A stretch of 64,000 bases of DNA from Verrucomicrobium sp. (GCA_017849585.1 JAFIGT010000003.1:1-64000); one strand, 5' to 3'. Shown: positions 51,461 to 61,092, numbered from the stretch's first letter. Numbers and translations: made by a program. The notes: generated by a model from the letters alone, not told the origin.

Positions 51461-54109
51461 TTATTCCGTCTTTTTCTTGGCCGACGACTTCTTCTTCGGC
51501 GCGGCTTTGGCCTTGGCTTTCGGCTTGGCGGCACCATTGGTCTCTGTCTTGGCCATCGTCTTCGCCACACCAGCGGCGGTGAGGTCGGGCTTGCCGAAGC
51601 GACGGAATCCGCCGCGCGCCTTGCCGTTGGCCGCGCCTTCCTTGCCTTCACCGCGATCGGGGAATTCGAACGTGGTCTTGCCTTCCTCGCCGAGGACGAG
51701 GTAGGCGGAGAATTTGCGACGGGTGCGCTGCGAGACAAAACCGGTCAGCAGATCACTCTTCTTGTTCGCCACGATCTTGGCGACTTGCTCGCGCGGAATA
51801 TCCTGGCTGAGGATTTTCTTCCCCACCTTGAACTTGCAGGTGGGCGTCTCGGTGAACGAATTTTCGCACGCGTACGCGCCGAGCGTCTCGAACACGCGGC
51901 CGCCGCACACGGGGCAGGTGGCGATCACTTCCTGCGTGGAGAGATCGAGTTTGTCCCCGTTCGCGTCGACGGGGCTGTTGTCGAAAACGAAATCGACCTT
52001 GCCGGTGTCGTCGGCCAGCTTGAGCGCGGCGGAATAGGCGAAGCCCATCTTGCTGCGGAAACCGTTCAGCGGTCCGATGAAGCGTTTCTGGATGAGCTGC
52101 TTCAACTCTTCCTTCTCGATGAGGCGGCCACCGATCACCTTGCGCAGTTGAAATTGTTTATCGACCGATTCGTAATTGCGCAGCGTCTCGACCATGTCCG
52201 AGCCCGTGGGCGACTTGAAATCAAGCGGCTTGGCGTTCGCGCCGGATTCTTCGAAAGTCTTGGCATGCTCGACGATCTTGCGCGTGAGATCGACAATCTC
52301 GTGCATGAACGCGTCTCGGGTGATGTTCCCGTGCTCCATCTGCTTGAGCTTGTATTCCCATTCGCCGGTCATTTCCGGGGAGGCCAGGCCGGGGATGTTC
52401 ACGGCCTTGAGGAGGTCAAACAGGGCGAACGCCTTCGGGGCGGCGCTCAGCTCGCGGCCATCGCGGCGCATGTACTCTTCCAAAATGAGACCTTCGATAA
52501 TCGCCGCGCGCGTGGCGGGAGTGCCGAGGCCTTTCTCCGCCATCGCTTCGCGCAATTCCTCGTCCTCGACGAGTTTGCCCGCGCCTTCCATCGCGGAGAG
52601 CAGGGTGGCTTCCGTGAACCGGGCGGGTGGGCGTGTTTGCAGGCCGCGCGCTTCAATCGCATCGGTGCTGACTTTCTCCTCGGGCTGAACCGCGACGAGG
52701 GTGTTTTCGTCTCCCTGGTTTTGCTCCTCGCGGCCGTAGATTTCCATCCAGCCGGGTTCGCGCAGGATCTTGCCCTCGGTCTTGAACGGTTCGTTCTCGA
52801 CGCGGGTGATGCGGGTGGTCACTTCGAATTGCGCGGCGGGATAGAAGACAGCGAGGAAGCGCTTGGCGATCAACTCGTACACCTTCAGCTCCATGTCATC
52901 GAGCTTCTCGGGCGATTCGAGCGTGGGGATGATGGCAAAGTGATCCGAGATCTTCGCGTTGTTGAAAATGCGTTTATTGGGACGCACCCAGCCATTACTG
53001 GCCACCTTCTTGGCAAAGGGTGCGAGCTTGGTATCGCCGAGCGTGCGCAGGACGCTCTTCACCGTGTCGATGTAGTCTTCCGGCAGGCAGCGGGAATCGG
53101 TACGCGGGTAGGTGATGACCTTGTGCTTTTCGTACAAGGCCTGGGCAATTTGCAGCGTGCGCTTGGCGGAGAGGCCGAAGCGACCGTTGCCTTCGCGTTG
53201 CAACGAGGTGAGATCGTAAAGGAGGGGGGAGAGCTGCGAGGTCGGTTTCTTGTCCTCGGTGACGATGCCCGGCTTGCCCGCGCATTTTGCGGCAATCGCC
53301 TCGGCTTTTTCCTTGGTCCAGAGGCGCTCGGCTTTCAGGTCGGAAAGTTCTTCCTTTTCCTTGTCCTCCTTGGTGACTTTTTTGAAGGTTTCATCAAACC
53401 AGCGGCCTTCATACGTGCCCGCCTTCGCGCCGAAGGTGGCATGCACTTCCCAGTAGTCCTTGGACTTGAAATTCTTGATCGCCAGATCGCGCTCCACCAC
53501 GATGGCCAGCGTCGGGGTCTGCACCCGGCCCACCGGGGTGAGCTGGAAGCCGCCGTTCTTGGAATTAAAGGCGGTCAATGCGCGCGTGCCGTTGATGCCG
53601 ACCAGCCAGTCGCTTTCGGACCGGCACACGGCCGCTTCGGCAAGCGATTCCAATTCCGTGCCGGGACGCAGGTGGGCAAAGCCGTCGCGGATGGAGGCCG
53701 GGGTCATCGATTGCAGCCAGAGCCGCTTGATCGGCTTTTTCACGCCGCACAACTTCACGATGTAACGGAAAATCAGTTCGCCTTCGCGCCCGGCGTCACA
53801 CGCATTAATCAGGGTGGTGACATCCTCGCGCTTCATGAGCTTCTTGAGCAGCTTCAGGCGCGACTCGGTCTTTTCTATCGGTTTAAGTGCAAATTCTTGC
53901 GGAATGACCGGCAAATTCTCGAACTTCCATTTGCCCTTCTGTTTGTCCAATTCGCTTGGCAAACACAGCTCCACCAAGTGACCGATGGCCGAAGAAAGCA
54001 CGTATTGATCGCTCTCATAGAAGTCGTCGCCTTTGGTGAAACCGCCCAAAACTTTGGCGATGTCACTGGCGACACTGGGCTTCTCGGCGATGATAAGTGC
54101 TTTGGACAT
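51461..54109 (-). CDS. topB: DNA topoisomerase III (type IA) with basic tail
   Basis: An 882-aa type IA topoisomerase of the TopB type. Toprim motifs are LIIAEKPSVASDIAKVL and NACDAGREGELIFRYI; PVGRVQTPTLAIV is the family block and VITYPRTDSRCLPEDY carries the catalytic Tyr. A zinc-ribbon region with CPVCGG follows. The C-terminus is Lys/Ala-rich, with KPKAKAKAAPKKKSSAKKK near the end, a histone-H1-like DNA-binding tail. The ATG at 54107-54109 has AAGGAA upstream. It lies downstream of dprA on the same strand. Confidence 0.93.
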   Translation of the reverse strand: MSKALIIAEKPSVASDIAKVLGGFTKGDDFYESDQYVLSSAIGHLVELCLPSELDKQKGKWKFENLPVIPQEFALKPIEKTESRLKLLKKLMKREDVTTLINACDAGREGELIFRYIVKLCGVKKPIKRLWLQSMTPASIRDGFAHLRPGTELESLAEAAVCRSESDWLVGINGTRALTAFNSKNGGFQLTPVGRVQTPTLAIVVERDLAIKNFKSKDYWEVHATFGAKAGTYEGRWFDETFKKVTKEDKEKEELSDLKAERLWTKEKAEAIAAKCAGKPGIVTEDKKPTSQLSPLLYDLTSLQREGNGRFGLSAKRTLQIAQALYEKHKVITYPRTDSRCLPEDYIDTVKSVLRTLGDTKLAPFAKKVASNGWVRPNKRIFNNAKISDHFAIIPTLESPEKLDDMELKVYELIAKRFLAVFYPAAQFEVTTRITRVENEPFKTEGKILREPGWMEIYGREEQNQGDENTLVAVQPEEKVSTDAIEARGLQTRPPARFTEATLLSAMEGAGKLVEDEELREAMAEKGLGTPATRAAIIEGLILEEYMRRDGRELSAAPKAFALFDLLKAVNIPGLASPEMTGEWEYKLKQMEHGNITRDAFMHEIVDLTRKIVEHAKTFEESGANAKPLDFKSPTGSDMVETLRNYESVDKQFQLRKVIGGRLIEKEELKQLIQKRFIGPLNGFRSKMGFAYSAALKLADDTGKVDFVFDNSPVDANGDKLDLSTQEVIATCPVCGGRVFETLGAYACENSFTETPTCKFKVGKKILSQDIPREQVAKIVANKKSDLLTGFVSQRTRRKFSAYLVLGEEGKTTFEFPDRGEGKEGAANGKARGGFRRFGKPDLTAAGVAKTMAKTETNGAAKPKAKAKAAPKKKSSAKKKTE

Positions 54110-54137
54110 AGTTCCTTGCGTCGATTCCTGAATCCGG

Positions 54138-55232
54138 TCAGGCCGTCCGGACAAACATCTTGCCCGGCAATTGCTTCACCAGCTTCTTCATTTCTAGGCG
54201 CAGCAACGTAGAAGAGACTGCGCCCGATGGCAACCCGGTTTTTTGGGTTATCAGGTCTATCGGCGTTTCATCGAGCTCAATCGCATCAAAAACTTTGGCC
54301 TCTTCCGGGGTCAAATTGGCCGGGGTAGGGCGGGGCACTGTGACGTCTCTGATGGGGAGAAGAAACTCTAATGCCGACAAAATGTCTTCTACGCCTTCGA
54401 CCAGGCTGGCGCCCTCTTTGATGAGCTGGTGACACCCCTTGGACTGCGGATTATCGATCCGGCCGGGGACGGCGAAAACCTGCCGGCCCTGTTCCAAAGC
54501 TTGCCGGGCGGTGATGAGCGCGCCGCTTTCCTTACCGGCTTCGACCACCAATACGCCAAAGGAGAGACCGCTGACGATTCGGTTCCGCATCGGGAAGGTT
54601 CGCTTGTCCGGCGGGGTGCCGAGTGCGTATTCGCTGATGACGCAGCCCTTTTGTTCCGCGATCAGGTCCGCGAGCGGTTGGTTCTCCGGCGGATACATCT
54701 TGTCGAGGCCGCAACCGATCACCGCCCAGGTTGTTCCCTTGGCGGCCAGCGCGCCCTGATGCGCGGCGGTATCGATACCGCGGGCGAGGCCGGAGATGAC
54801 GGGGACTCCCGCGTAGGCGATCTGGTAGCTGAGCTTCTTGGTCATCTCGAGACCGTAGTTGCTCGTGATGCGGGAACCGACCACCGCGACGCCCTTCGGC
54901 CACGGATTCGGGAGCGTGCCCTTGGTATAAAGAACCAGCGGCGGATCATAGATCTCCCGCAGCGAGGCAGGGTACTCGTCGTCCGCAAAAGTGAGGATCT
55001 TCATCCCGAGCGACTCGGCCAGATCGCGTTCGCGGTTCGGTTCCGCCTTGCGGATGCCGTCATGAATCTTGTCCGCGAGATCGCGACCTATGCCTTCGGC
55101 TTCCATCAGCTTGCTCGTGGGCGCGGTCAAAATCGCCGCCGCCGAGCCGAGCCGTTCGATCAAGCGCCGCACCCGCACCGGGCCAATCCCGGAGACGAGG
55201 TTGATCGTGAAGTAGGCTTCGGACTCGGTCAT
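54138..55232 (-). CDS. dprA: DNA processing protein DprA
   Basis: A 364-aa protein that loads RecA on incoming single-stranded DNA during transformation. An N-terminal helix-hairpin-helix region (VSGIGPVRVRRLIERLG) precedes the Rossmann-like DprA core with VAVVGSR, SGLARGIDTAAHQGAL and VIGCGLDKMYPPEN, and a C-terminal winged helix. Its ATG overlaps the aroB TGA by 4 bp. dprA before topA/topB is a common gene order. Confidence 0.93.
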   Translation of the reverse strand: MTESEAYFTINLVSGIGPVRVRRLIERLGSAAAILTAPTSKLMEAEGIGRDLADKIHDGIRKAEPNRERDLAESLGMKILTFADDEYPASLREIYDPPLVLYTKGTLPNPWPKGVAVVGSRITSNYGLEMTKKLSYQIAYAGVPVISGLARGIDTAAHQGALAAKGTTWAVIGCGLDKMYPPENQPLADLIAEQKGCVISEYALGTPPDKRTFPMRNRIVSGLSFGVLVVEAGKESGALITARQALEQGRQVFAVPGRIDNPQSKGCHQLIKEGASLVEGVEDILSALEFLLPIRDVTVPRPTPANLTPEEAKVFDAIELDETPIDLITQKTGLPSGAVSSTLLRLEMKKLVKQLPGKMFVRTA

Positions 55233-56314
55233 TGGGTGGGAGCTGTCCGAATGATTTCCAGCACCTTCGTCACAGCTTCCGCCGGAACGTCCTTGGTCAC
55301 CTTGGCTTCGCCGATCTTGGGGAGGAGCACCCAATTGATGCTGCCCGCTTTGACCTTCTTATCGCGGCTCATGACCTCGATGAGTTGCTCGTGCGAACCG
55401 CCGTCGAAATGAAGTGGGAGTTGGCTGGCCGCGATGGCAGCTTCGATGCGGCGCACGTCGCTCAGCGGCAGGCCAAGTACGAGATGCGAAAGATGCGCGG
55501 CTGCGCGCATGCCCACCGCGACGGCTTCACCGTGAAGGAGTTTGCCATAACCGGCGACCGCTTCGATGGCATGACCGATGGTGTGGCCGAAGTTGAGAAT
55601 GGCGCGTAGTCCGGTCGTCTCGCGTTCGTCGGCATTCACGACGGACGCCTTGATCTCGACGTTGCGTTTCACGACCGATTCCCATTCCGTTGTCGGCGTT
55701 CCCTTCTCGATGAGGGCGAGTAACGACTCGTCGCGAATCAAACCGTGTTTGATCACTTCCGCCATGCCTGCGGCGAGTTCGCGCGGGGGCAGGGTGGACA
55801 GCGAACCAATATCGGCCAGTACGAGACGCGGTTGATAGAACGCTCCCACGAGATTCTTGCCCTCGGGAAGATTCACGCCCGTCTTGCCGCCAACGGAACT
55901 ATCGACCATCGCCAGAAGCGAGGTGGGGACCTGGATGAAATTCACGCCGCGCAGGTAGGACGCCGCGACAAAACCGGTGAGGTCGCCGACTACGCCGCCA
56001 CCGAGCGCGAGGACGGTCGACTGCCGATCCAGCCGTTGCTGCGCGAGATAGGAAAGCACATCACCGAAGATCGCGATGTCCTTGCTGCCTTCCCCGGCGG
56101 GCACTTCACACAGCGACGTTGTAAAGCCCGCCTCGCGCAACGATTCCAGCAGCACGGGACTGTAGAGCGGGGTCACATTTTCGTCTGAGATGATCGTGAT
56201 CTTATTCCCGAGCTTGAGCGGCGCGAGCATCGCCCCGGCGTTCTTGATCAGGTTGTTCCCGATGCGGACTTCGTAGTCACCTCCGGGGGTGTTGACGGGG
56301 ACAATGGTGGACAT
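55229..56314 (-). CDS. aroB: 3-dehydroquinate synthase
   Basis: A 361-aa AroB, the second step of the shikimate pathway. NAD-binding ALGGGVVGDLTGFVA, QVPTSLLAMVDSSVGGKTG and the zinc-ligand region LNFGHTIGHAIE are all present. It is translationally coupled to dprA. Confidence 0.95.
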   Translation of the reverse strand: MSTIVPVNTPGGDYEVRIGNNLIKNAGAMLAPLKLGNKITIISDENVTPLYSPVLLESLREAGFTTSLCEVPAGEGSKDIAIFGDVLSYLAQQRLDRQSTVLALGGGVVGDLTGFVAASYLRGVNFIQVPTSLLAMVDSSVGGKTGVNLPEGKNLVGAFYQPRLVLADIGSLSTLPPRELAAGMAEVIKHGLIRDESLLALIEKGTPTTEWESVVKRNVEIKASVVNADERETTGLRAILNFGHTIGHAIEAVAGYGKLLHGEAVAVGMRAAAHLSHLVLGLPLSDVRRIEAAIAASQLPLHFDGGSHEQLIEVMSRDKKVKAGSINWVLLPKIGEAKVTKDVPAEAVTKVLEIIRTAPTQ

Positions 56315-56319
56315 GGATG

Positions 56320-56739
56320 TTATTTGTGACAGGCTTTAACCGCGTCGCGAAATGTTGGGTTTTGTTCGAGTGCAAGAGTGAGCTCATTGACCGTCTTTGC
56401 AAGAGTTGCTTCCAGTTCTTGCAAGGATTCTACATTCTTATCGCACAGGGTAACGTATGCTTCTGAATGACTGATATTCAATGAACTTTCGACTGTCCAT
56501 CCCTTTTCGTGAGGTTGTAGCTCTAACCACCATCCGGCCCAGAAACCTTTGGTTCGATCGAGTTCCGCTTCGACCCATTTTTCCAAACACCACCCGGAAT
56601 GATAGCCTCGAATGTCCGATCCAGTTCGGATTTCTGAAAATCTTGCAGATGCTCTCAATGATCGGGCGTAATCATTCAATTGTTCACAAGCCGAAGCAAA
56701 AAGACCAACAGCTGTGGTATTTTCAGGTTCGGCTTTCAT
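56320..56739 (-). CDS. Orphan 139-aa protein, unknown function
   Basis: A 139-aa protein from ATG 56737-56739. I do not recognise a family. It is acidic, with tryptophan-rich stretches (YHSGWCLEKWVEAE and FWAGWWLELQP) and an amphipathic C-terminal helix. The DNA is visibly AT-richer than the flanking metG and aroB genes, which suggests a recent arrival. The same frame is open further back into metG but that part is a shadow. Confidence 0.6.
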   Translation of the reverse strand: MKAEPENTTAVGLFASACEQLNDYARSLRASARFSEIRTGSDIRGYHSGWCLEKWVEAELDRTKGFWAGWWLELQPHEKGWTVESSLNISHSEAYVTLCDKNVESLQELEATLAKTVNELTLALEQNPTFRDAVKACHK

Positions 56740-56777
56740 TGTTGCAACGGTGCTGATCGGAAGCAGCCCAATGCTAC

Positions 56778-58307
56778 CTATTTTTTCGGTTCCTCGAAGC
56801 GCGGGAAGAGCGGTTCGGGTTTGTTCACCGTGTGACCGGTCAGGCTCGTGCCGAATGCGGCCTCGCTGAGTTGTACTTGCGGCGTGGTCAATCCGAGTTG
56901 CGCCTGAATCTTCTCCGCCGTCACGGGCATGATCGCGCCGATCAGCACGCTCAAGCGGCGTACGCTCTCCGCGAGGTGGGCAAGGACCAAATCCAAGCGT
57001 CCGCTCTGCGCGGGATCTTTCGCCAGCTTCCACGGCGCGGTTTCTTCGACGTACTGGTTCGCGCGCGTCACGAGCTTCCAAATGGCCTGCAACGCGAGAT
57101 GCGTCTGCACGCCATCCATCGCAGTGCGGTATTCGGTGATCACCGCGTCGCTGCGGAGATCGGCTTCCTGCTCGGTCGCCTTGGCGGCGTCATACGCGGG
57201 CACCACGCCATTGCGGTAGCGACCGATCATGGCGAGCGAACGATTCACGAGATTGCCCAGATCGTTGCCCAGATCGCTCTGGTAACGCTGTTGCACCTTT
57301 TCGTCCCAGAAATCGGCGTCCTGTCCGACGACCATTTCGCGCAGGAGAAAATAGCGCAAGGCATCGCAGCCGAACTTCTCAATGTAGGGAACGGGGTCGA
57401 CGATGTTGCCTACCGACTTGCTCATCTTCGCGCCGCGATTCATCCAGAATCCATGCACGATGAGTTGCTTCGGCAGTTCTTCGCCGATGGCATGCAGCAT
57501 GATCGGCCAGTAGACCGCGTGCGGCGGGACCATGATGTCCTTGCCGATCACGTGCGCCGTGGCGGGCCAGTACGATTTGCCGCTGGCGTCCTTTGCGAAG
57601 GAATAGTAATTCACGAGGGCGTCATACCAGACGTAGGTTACGTACTCTTCATTGAAGGGCAGGGGAATGCCCCACGCGAGGCGGCTCTTCGGACGCGAGA
57701 TGCAAAGATCGTTCAGCGGCTTTTCGAGTGCCTGCAGCACTTCCTTGCGGCGGAACGTGGGGAGGATGAAATCTTCGTGCGCGGTCACGTAGTCGCGGAG
57801 CCAATCCTGATATTTGGACAGCTTGAAGAAGTAATTCTCCTCCTTGAGCGGAACCACCTCACCATAGATCTCGGGCCATTCGCCGTTGACCATGTCCTTC
57901 TCGGTCACGAATTGCTCGGCGCGCGTGCTGTAAAAACCCTCGTAGGTTTTGAAATAGATATCGCCCTGATCGAACGTGCGCTGCAGGAAATCCCGCACCA
58001 CATTCTTGTGCGCCGATTCTGTCGTGCGGCCAAATTGGTCATAGCTGATGTGCAAGCTGTCCGCGAGCGCGCGGAAATGGCTGCTCATCGTGTCGCAGAA
58101 TTCCTGCGGCGGGATGTTTTGCTTTTGCGCGGACTGCTGGACCTTCTGCCCATGCTCGTCGACACCGGTGAGAAAGCGGACATCGTCTCCAATGCTGCGG
58201 TGGTAACGGCACACGGCATCGGACAAAATCTTTTCATAGGCATGCCCGAGGTGCGGGTTGCCATTGACGTAATCAATTGCGGTGGTCAGGAAAAAACGAT
58301 CGGCCAT
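56778..58307 (-). CDS. metG: Methionyl-tRNA synthetase
   Basis: A 509-aa class I synthetase. YVNGNPHLGHAYEKILSD carries the HIGH-type motif, FLTGVDEHGQKVQQSA the methionine pocket, and KMSKSVGNIVDP the KMSKS loop. It is the short form with no C-terminal tRNA-binding domain, and the connective peptide lacks an obvious zinc knuckle. It is divergent from dnaB across a 195-bp gap. Confidence 0.95.
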   Translation of the reverse strand: MADRFFLTTAIDYVNGNPHLGHAYEKILSDAVCRYHRSIGDDVRFLTGVDEHGQKVQQSAQKQNIPPQEFCDTMSSHFRALADSLHISYDQFGRTTESAHKNVVRDFLQRTFDQGDIYFKTYEGFYSTRAEQFVTEKDMVNGEWPEIYGEVVPLKEENYFFKLSKYQDWLRDYVTAHEDFILPTFRRKEVLQALEKPLNDLCISRPKSRLAWGIPLPFNEEYVTYVWYDALVNYYSFAKDASGKSYWPATAHVIGKDIMVPPHAVYWPIMLHAIGEELPKQLIVHGFWMNRGAKMSKSVGNIVDPVPYIEKFGCDALRYFLLREMVVGQDADFWDEKVQQRYQSDLGNDLGNLVNRSLAMIGRYRNGVVPAYDAAKATEQEADLRSDAVITEYRTAMDGVQTHLALQAIWKLVTRANQYVEETAPWKLAKDPAQSGRLDLVLAHLAESVRRLSVLIGAIMPVTAEKIQAQLGLTTPQVQLSEAAFGTSLTGHTVNKPEPLFPRFEEPKK

Positions 58308-58372
58308 TTGAAATTAATAGCAGGTCACCCCGGAGATAATCCACCTCTATTTGAACACAGGTTGTTCCCAAG

Positions 58373-58381
58373 TTATTCACA
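58373..58381 (+). promoter_or_regulatory. DnaA-box-like site
   Basis: TTATTCACA matches the consensus TTATNCACA. It is single, in the metG-dnaB divergent gap. One box does not make an origin; DnaA control of dnaB or metG is a speculative possibility. Confidence 0.3.
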
Positions 58382-58465
58382 GGCTCTGAAAACATGTAAT
58401 TTTGACCGGCAGAGATCATTGCGTGTAACACGCGGCGGATCATGTAGGTCGGTTCGCTACTTTTT

Positions 58466-58493
58466 TTGACCGAGGAGTTGCGCCCTCTTATTT
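58466..58493 (+). promoter_or_regulatory. Candidate dnaB promoter
   Basis: TTGACC (58466-58471) and TTATTT (58488-58493) are separated by 16 bp. The -10 ends 9 bp before the dnaB ATG, so the transcript would be leaderless or nearly so, in keeping with the missing Shine-Dalgarno. Confidence 0.35.
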
Positions 58494-58502
58494 TCGCCCT
58501 AA

Positions 58503-59963
58503 ATGATTAGAGCAATGATTGCCCCCGCCGCTGCCCGCAAACGTCGCCCTGCCAATGCCACGCCCGCCGATCCCGAAGCGTTGCAAGCTCCCATGTACAG
58601 CGCGGAGGCGGAGAAAGCCGTGCTCGGCTCTATGCTCGCGCGACCCGACGTCGTCGTTGATGAGGTGACTGAAGTGCTCAAGCGCGACGACTTCTTCGTG
58701 CCCGCGCATCAGGAAGTGTTCGAGGCGATTCAGGCGCTGCACAACAACGGCAAGGCGATTGACATCACCACGCTGCACCAGTACCTCGCCGATCGCAAGC
58801 TGGCCGAGGTCGTCGGTAGCCCCGGCATTCTTGCGGAACTCGCCGCCGGTCTTGCCACTCACCTAAACGTCGGTAGCTATATTGCCATCGTCAAGGACAA
58901 GAGCCTCCTCCGTCATCTGCAGCACGCGTGCGCGAACATCAGTCAACTCGTGGTGGATAATCAGGATTCCGTCACCAGCGTGCTGGACAACGCCGAGCGC
59001 GAAATTTTCCAAGTTACGAACCGCGGTCTCACCAATTCCACGGTCACGGCCAAAACGGAAATCGAGAAGGCGATTCAGCTCATCGAAAACTATCAGCGCA
59101 ACAAGGGCCATCTCTTCGGTATCCCGACCGGTTTCCATCGTCTGAACGAACTCACCACCGGCTGGCATGGCGGTGAAATGATCGTACTCGCCGCTCGTCC
59201 CGGTATCGGCAAAACCGCGCTGGCGCTCACCTTTGCGCGTCACGCCATGGACGCCCGCTACGACGAGAAGCTCGATAACTGGGTGAAGCCCGGTCACGCT
59301 GTCGGCCTCTTCAGCTTGGAAATGACCAACCAGCAGCTCATGCTGCGTATGCTTGCCTCCTACGCCAGCGAGAGCCTGCAGCGCATCCGTCAGGGTGATC
59401 TTGATGATCAGGCGATGCAGAAATTGCGCATGATCGGTGAGGACATGAAGCAGTTCCCGCTCGTGCTCGACGACACCAGCTTTCTGAGCATCAACCAGCT
59501 TCGCGGTAAGGCCCGCCGCATGAAGCAGCAGCACAAGATCGATATGTTGATTATCGATTACCTCCAGCTCCTCCGCTCCGAATCCGAGCAGGCCAAGGAT
59601 AACCGTCAAAATGAAGTCGCCGAAATCTCCCGTGGCATCAAAGGTCTCGCGAAGGAACTCGATATCCCGATCATTGTCCTGGCCCAGCTCAATCGTAAAA
59701 GCGAGGAAGGCAAAACCGAACCGGCGCTCCACAACTTGCGCGAATCCGGTGCCATCGAGCAGGACGCCGACATGGTGCTCCTCCTCCATCGCGAAGACGG
59801 CGCCGATTCTGAAGAGGGCGGCGGCGGTGAGACGCTTCCGATGGGGGTGAAGAAGTACAAGATCATCATCGCCAAACAGCGTAACGGTCCGACGGACAGC
59901 CTGGAAGTCCACTTCCACTCGCAGTACACCCGCTTTGAAGATCCTGTCCGACACGAAGCGTAA
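58503..59963 (+). CDS. dnaB: Replicative DNA helicase DnaB
   Basis: A 486-aa hexameric helicase. The N-terminal DnaB domain (about 30-135, with SAEAEKAVLGSMLARPDVV) is followed by the RecA-like motor with Walker A AARPGIGKTALAL, Walker B LIIDYLQLLRS, LAQLNRKSEEG and the arginine-finger region SGAIEQDADMVLLLHR. The ATG at 58515 is an alternative start. Confidence 0.95.
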   Translation: MIRAMIAPAAARKRRPANATPADPEALQAPMYSAEAEKAVLGSMLARPDVVVDEVTEVLKRDDFFVPAHQEVFEAIQALHNNGKAIDITTLHQYLADRKLAEVVGSPGILAELAAGLATHLNVGSYIAIVKDKSLLRHLQHACANISQLVVDNQDSVTSVLDNAEREIFQVTNRGLTNSTVTAKTEIEKAIQLIENYQRNKGHLFGIPTGFHRLNELTTGWHGGEMIVLAARPGIGKTALALTFARHAMDARYDEKLDNWVKPGHAVGLFSLEMTNQQLMLRMLASYASESLQRIRQGDLDDQAMQKLRMIGEDMKQFPLVLDDTSFLSINQLRGKARRMKQQHKIDMLIIDYLQLLRSESEQAKDNRQNEVAEISRGIKGLAKELDIPIIVLAQLNRKSEEGKTEPALHNLRESGAIEQDADMVLLLHREDGADSEEGGGGETLPMGVKKYKIIIAKQRNGPTDSLEVHFHSQYTRFEDPVRHEA

Positions 59964-60069
59964 AGAGCGGAGTGCGGCCCTCTTCGGCATGTTTGATCTC
60001 ATGTGGAAAATGAGCGCAGGGCATTTCTTTTGCTTGGAGTGGGTACGGTTCTAGCTCTAAAGTCGTAAG

Positions 60070-60918
60070 ATGATGAAAGAGTTGGAGTTGGTATTGGTTT
60101 GTGAGAACGCTGCTTCCGAGGCGGGAATTCTGGGCGAAGTCGGGCTCTCGTGGCTGATCCGCTTTCAAAATAAATCACTGTTGTTCGATACCGGCCAAGG
60201 GATGACCTTGGAACATAACTGCGAGAAGCTCGGCATCGATCTCTCCACCGTGGATGCTGTTGTGCTGAGCCATGGTCATTACGATCACGTGGGAGGGTTG
60301 GATGATTTCATGAAGCAGAATCGGCGTTGCCCGATTTGCGCACATCCGGCCTCCCTCTCTCCCAAGTACGGACTACTCCCTTCCGGCAATGGAAAGCTCC
60401 TGAGTGTACCGCTGTTGTGCCAAAAGAAGGAGCGCACGAATTGGGAAAAGCGTCTGAAACTGGTCGAAGAGCCCACGGAAGTGATCCCCGGCATTTTTGT
60501 GACAGGTACCATTCCGCGTGTCACCCCCTTTGAAGATTGGGACAATACTCTGTTTACCGACAAGAAATTGCTGAAGCCGGACCCGTTCCACGATGACATG
60601 GCGCTCTACTTTGAAATCGATAAAGGGATCTGTGTCATCCTCGGTTGTGCCCACGCTGGTGTGATCAATACGCTGCATTATATTGAGACGTTGACCTCCA
60701 AACCAATCGTACGTGTTTATGGTGGTATGCATCTGGTGAATGCCCGCCCCGAACGTGTCACCAAGACCATTCGTGAGTTGCGTCGCATGGGATCTCCGGT
60801 GCTCTACCCGAACCATTGTACGGGGATGGCCTCCACCCATCATTTATACCAAGCCTTCCCGGGCAATGTGCACGCCGCCTCGGCGGGCATGCGCTGGACC
60901 TTCCGCCGCAAGATCTAG
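60070..60918 (+). CDS. Metallo-beta-lactamase-fold hydrolase
   Basis: A 282-aa protein. The HxHxDH motif is LSHGHYDHVGGLDDF, further ligands are in LGCAHAGVINTL and the C-terminal YPNHCTGMAS. The arrangement matches the archaeal/bacterial dihydropterin-aminobenzene-phosphate-synthase-like MBL subgroup (DPxRAp synthase-like), whose substrates are mostly unknown. It is probably monocistronic, with a hairpin downstream. Confidence 0.8.
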   Translation: MMKELELVLVCENAASEAGILGEVGLSWLIRFQNKSLLFDTGQGMTLEHNCEKLGIDLSTVDAVVLSHGHYDHVGGLDDFMKQNRRCPICAHPASLSPKYGLLPSGNGKLLSVPLLCQKKERTNWEKRLKLVEEPTEVIPGIFVTGTIPRVTPFEDWDNTLFTDKKLLKPDPFHDDMALYFEIDKGICVILGCAHAGVINTLHYIETLTSKPIVRVYGGMHLVNARPERVTKTIRELRRMGSPVLYPNHCTGMASTHHLYQAFPGNVHAASAGMRWTFRRKI

Positions 60919-60945
60919 GCGACACATCTCCAGTTTTCCTACTTC

Positions 60946-60967
60946 GAAGACCACTTCTCTGGTCTTC
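60946..60967 (+). terminator. Hairpin after the MBL-fold gene
   Basis: GAAGACCA and TGGTCTTC form a perfect 8-bp stem around the loop CTTCTC, 27 bp after the stop. A TTTT run appears only about 8 nt further on, so it is a moderate terminator candidate. Confidence 0.5.
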
Positions 60968-61092
60968 CGGGCATTTTGCCTTTTATTAGGGGGAATTTTC
61001 TTTTTTACCGGGATAAATCGCGATGATAATTGATTAGGGGGTTAAAGAATTTGGCTATTATTCTTATCTATAAGAAAAACCTATTAAAAAAG

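Noticed and set aside
51323-54211. A 962-codon open frame on the plus strand opposite topB
   Set aside because: topB on the other strand has clear catalytic motifs; the antisense frame has none and arises from codon bias in GC-rich DNA.
56740-57081. A 114-codon N-terminal extension of the 139-aa orphan into metG
   Set aside because: It is the antiparallel-free same-strand shadow of metG in another frame, very Arg-rich, and replaced by a good ATG at 56739.
58373-58381. Replication origin near dnaB
   Set aside because: Only one DnaA-box-like 9-mer, no AT-rich unwinding element with box cluster and no dnaA or dnaN nearby.
58863-60002. A 379-codon minus-strand frame opposite dnaB
   Set aside because: DnaB motifs on the plus strand are unambiguous; the antisense frame has none.
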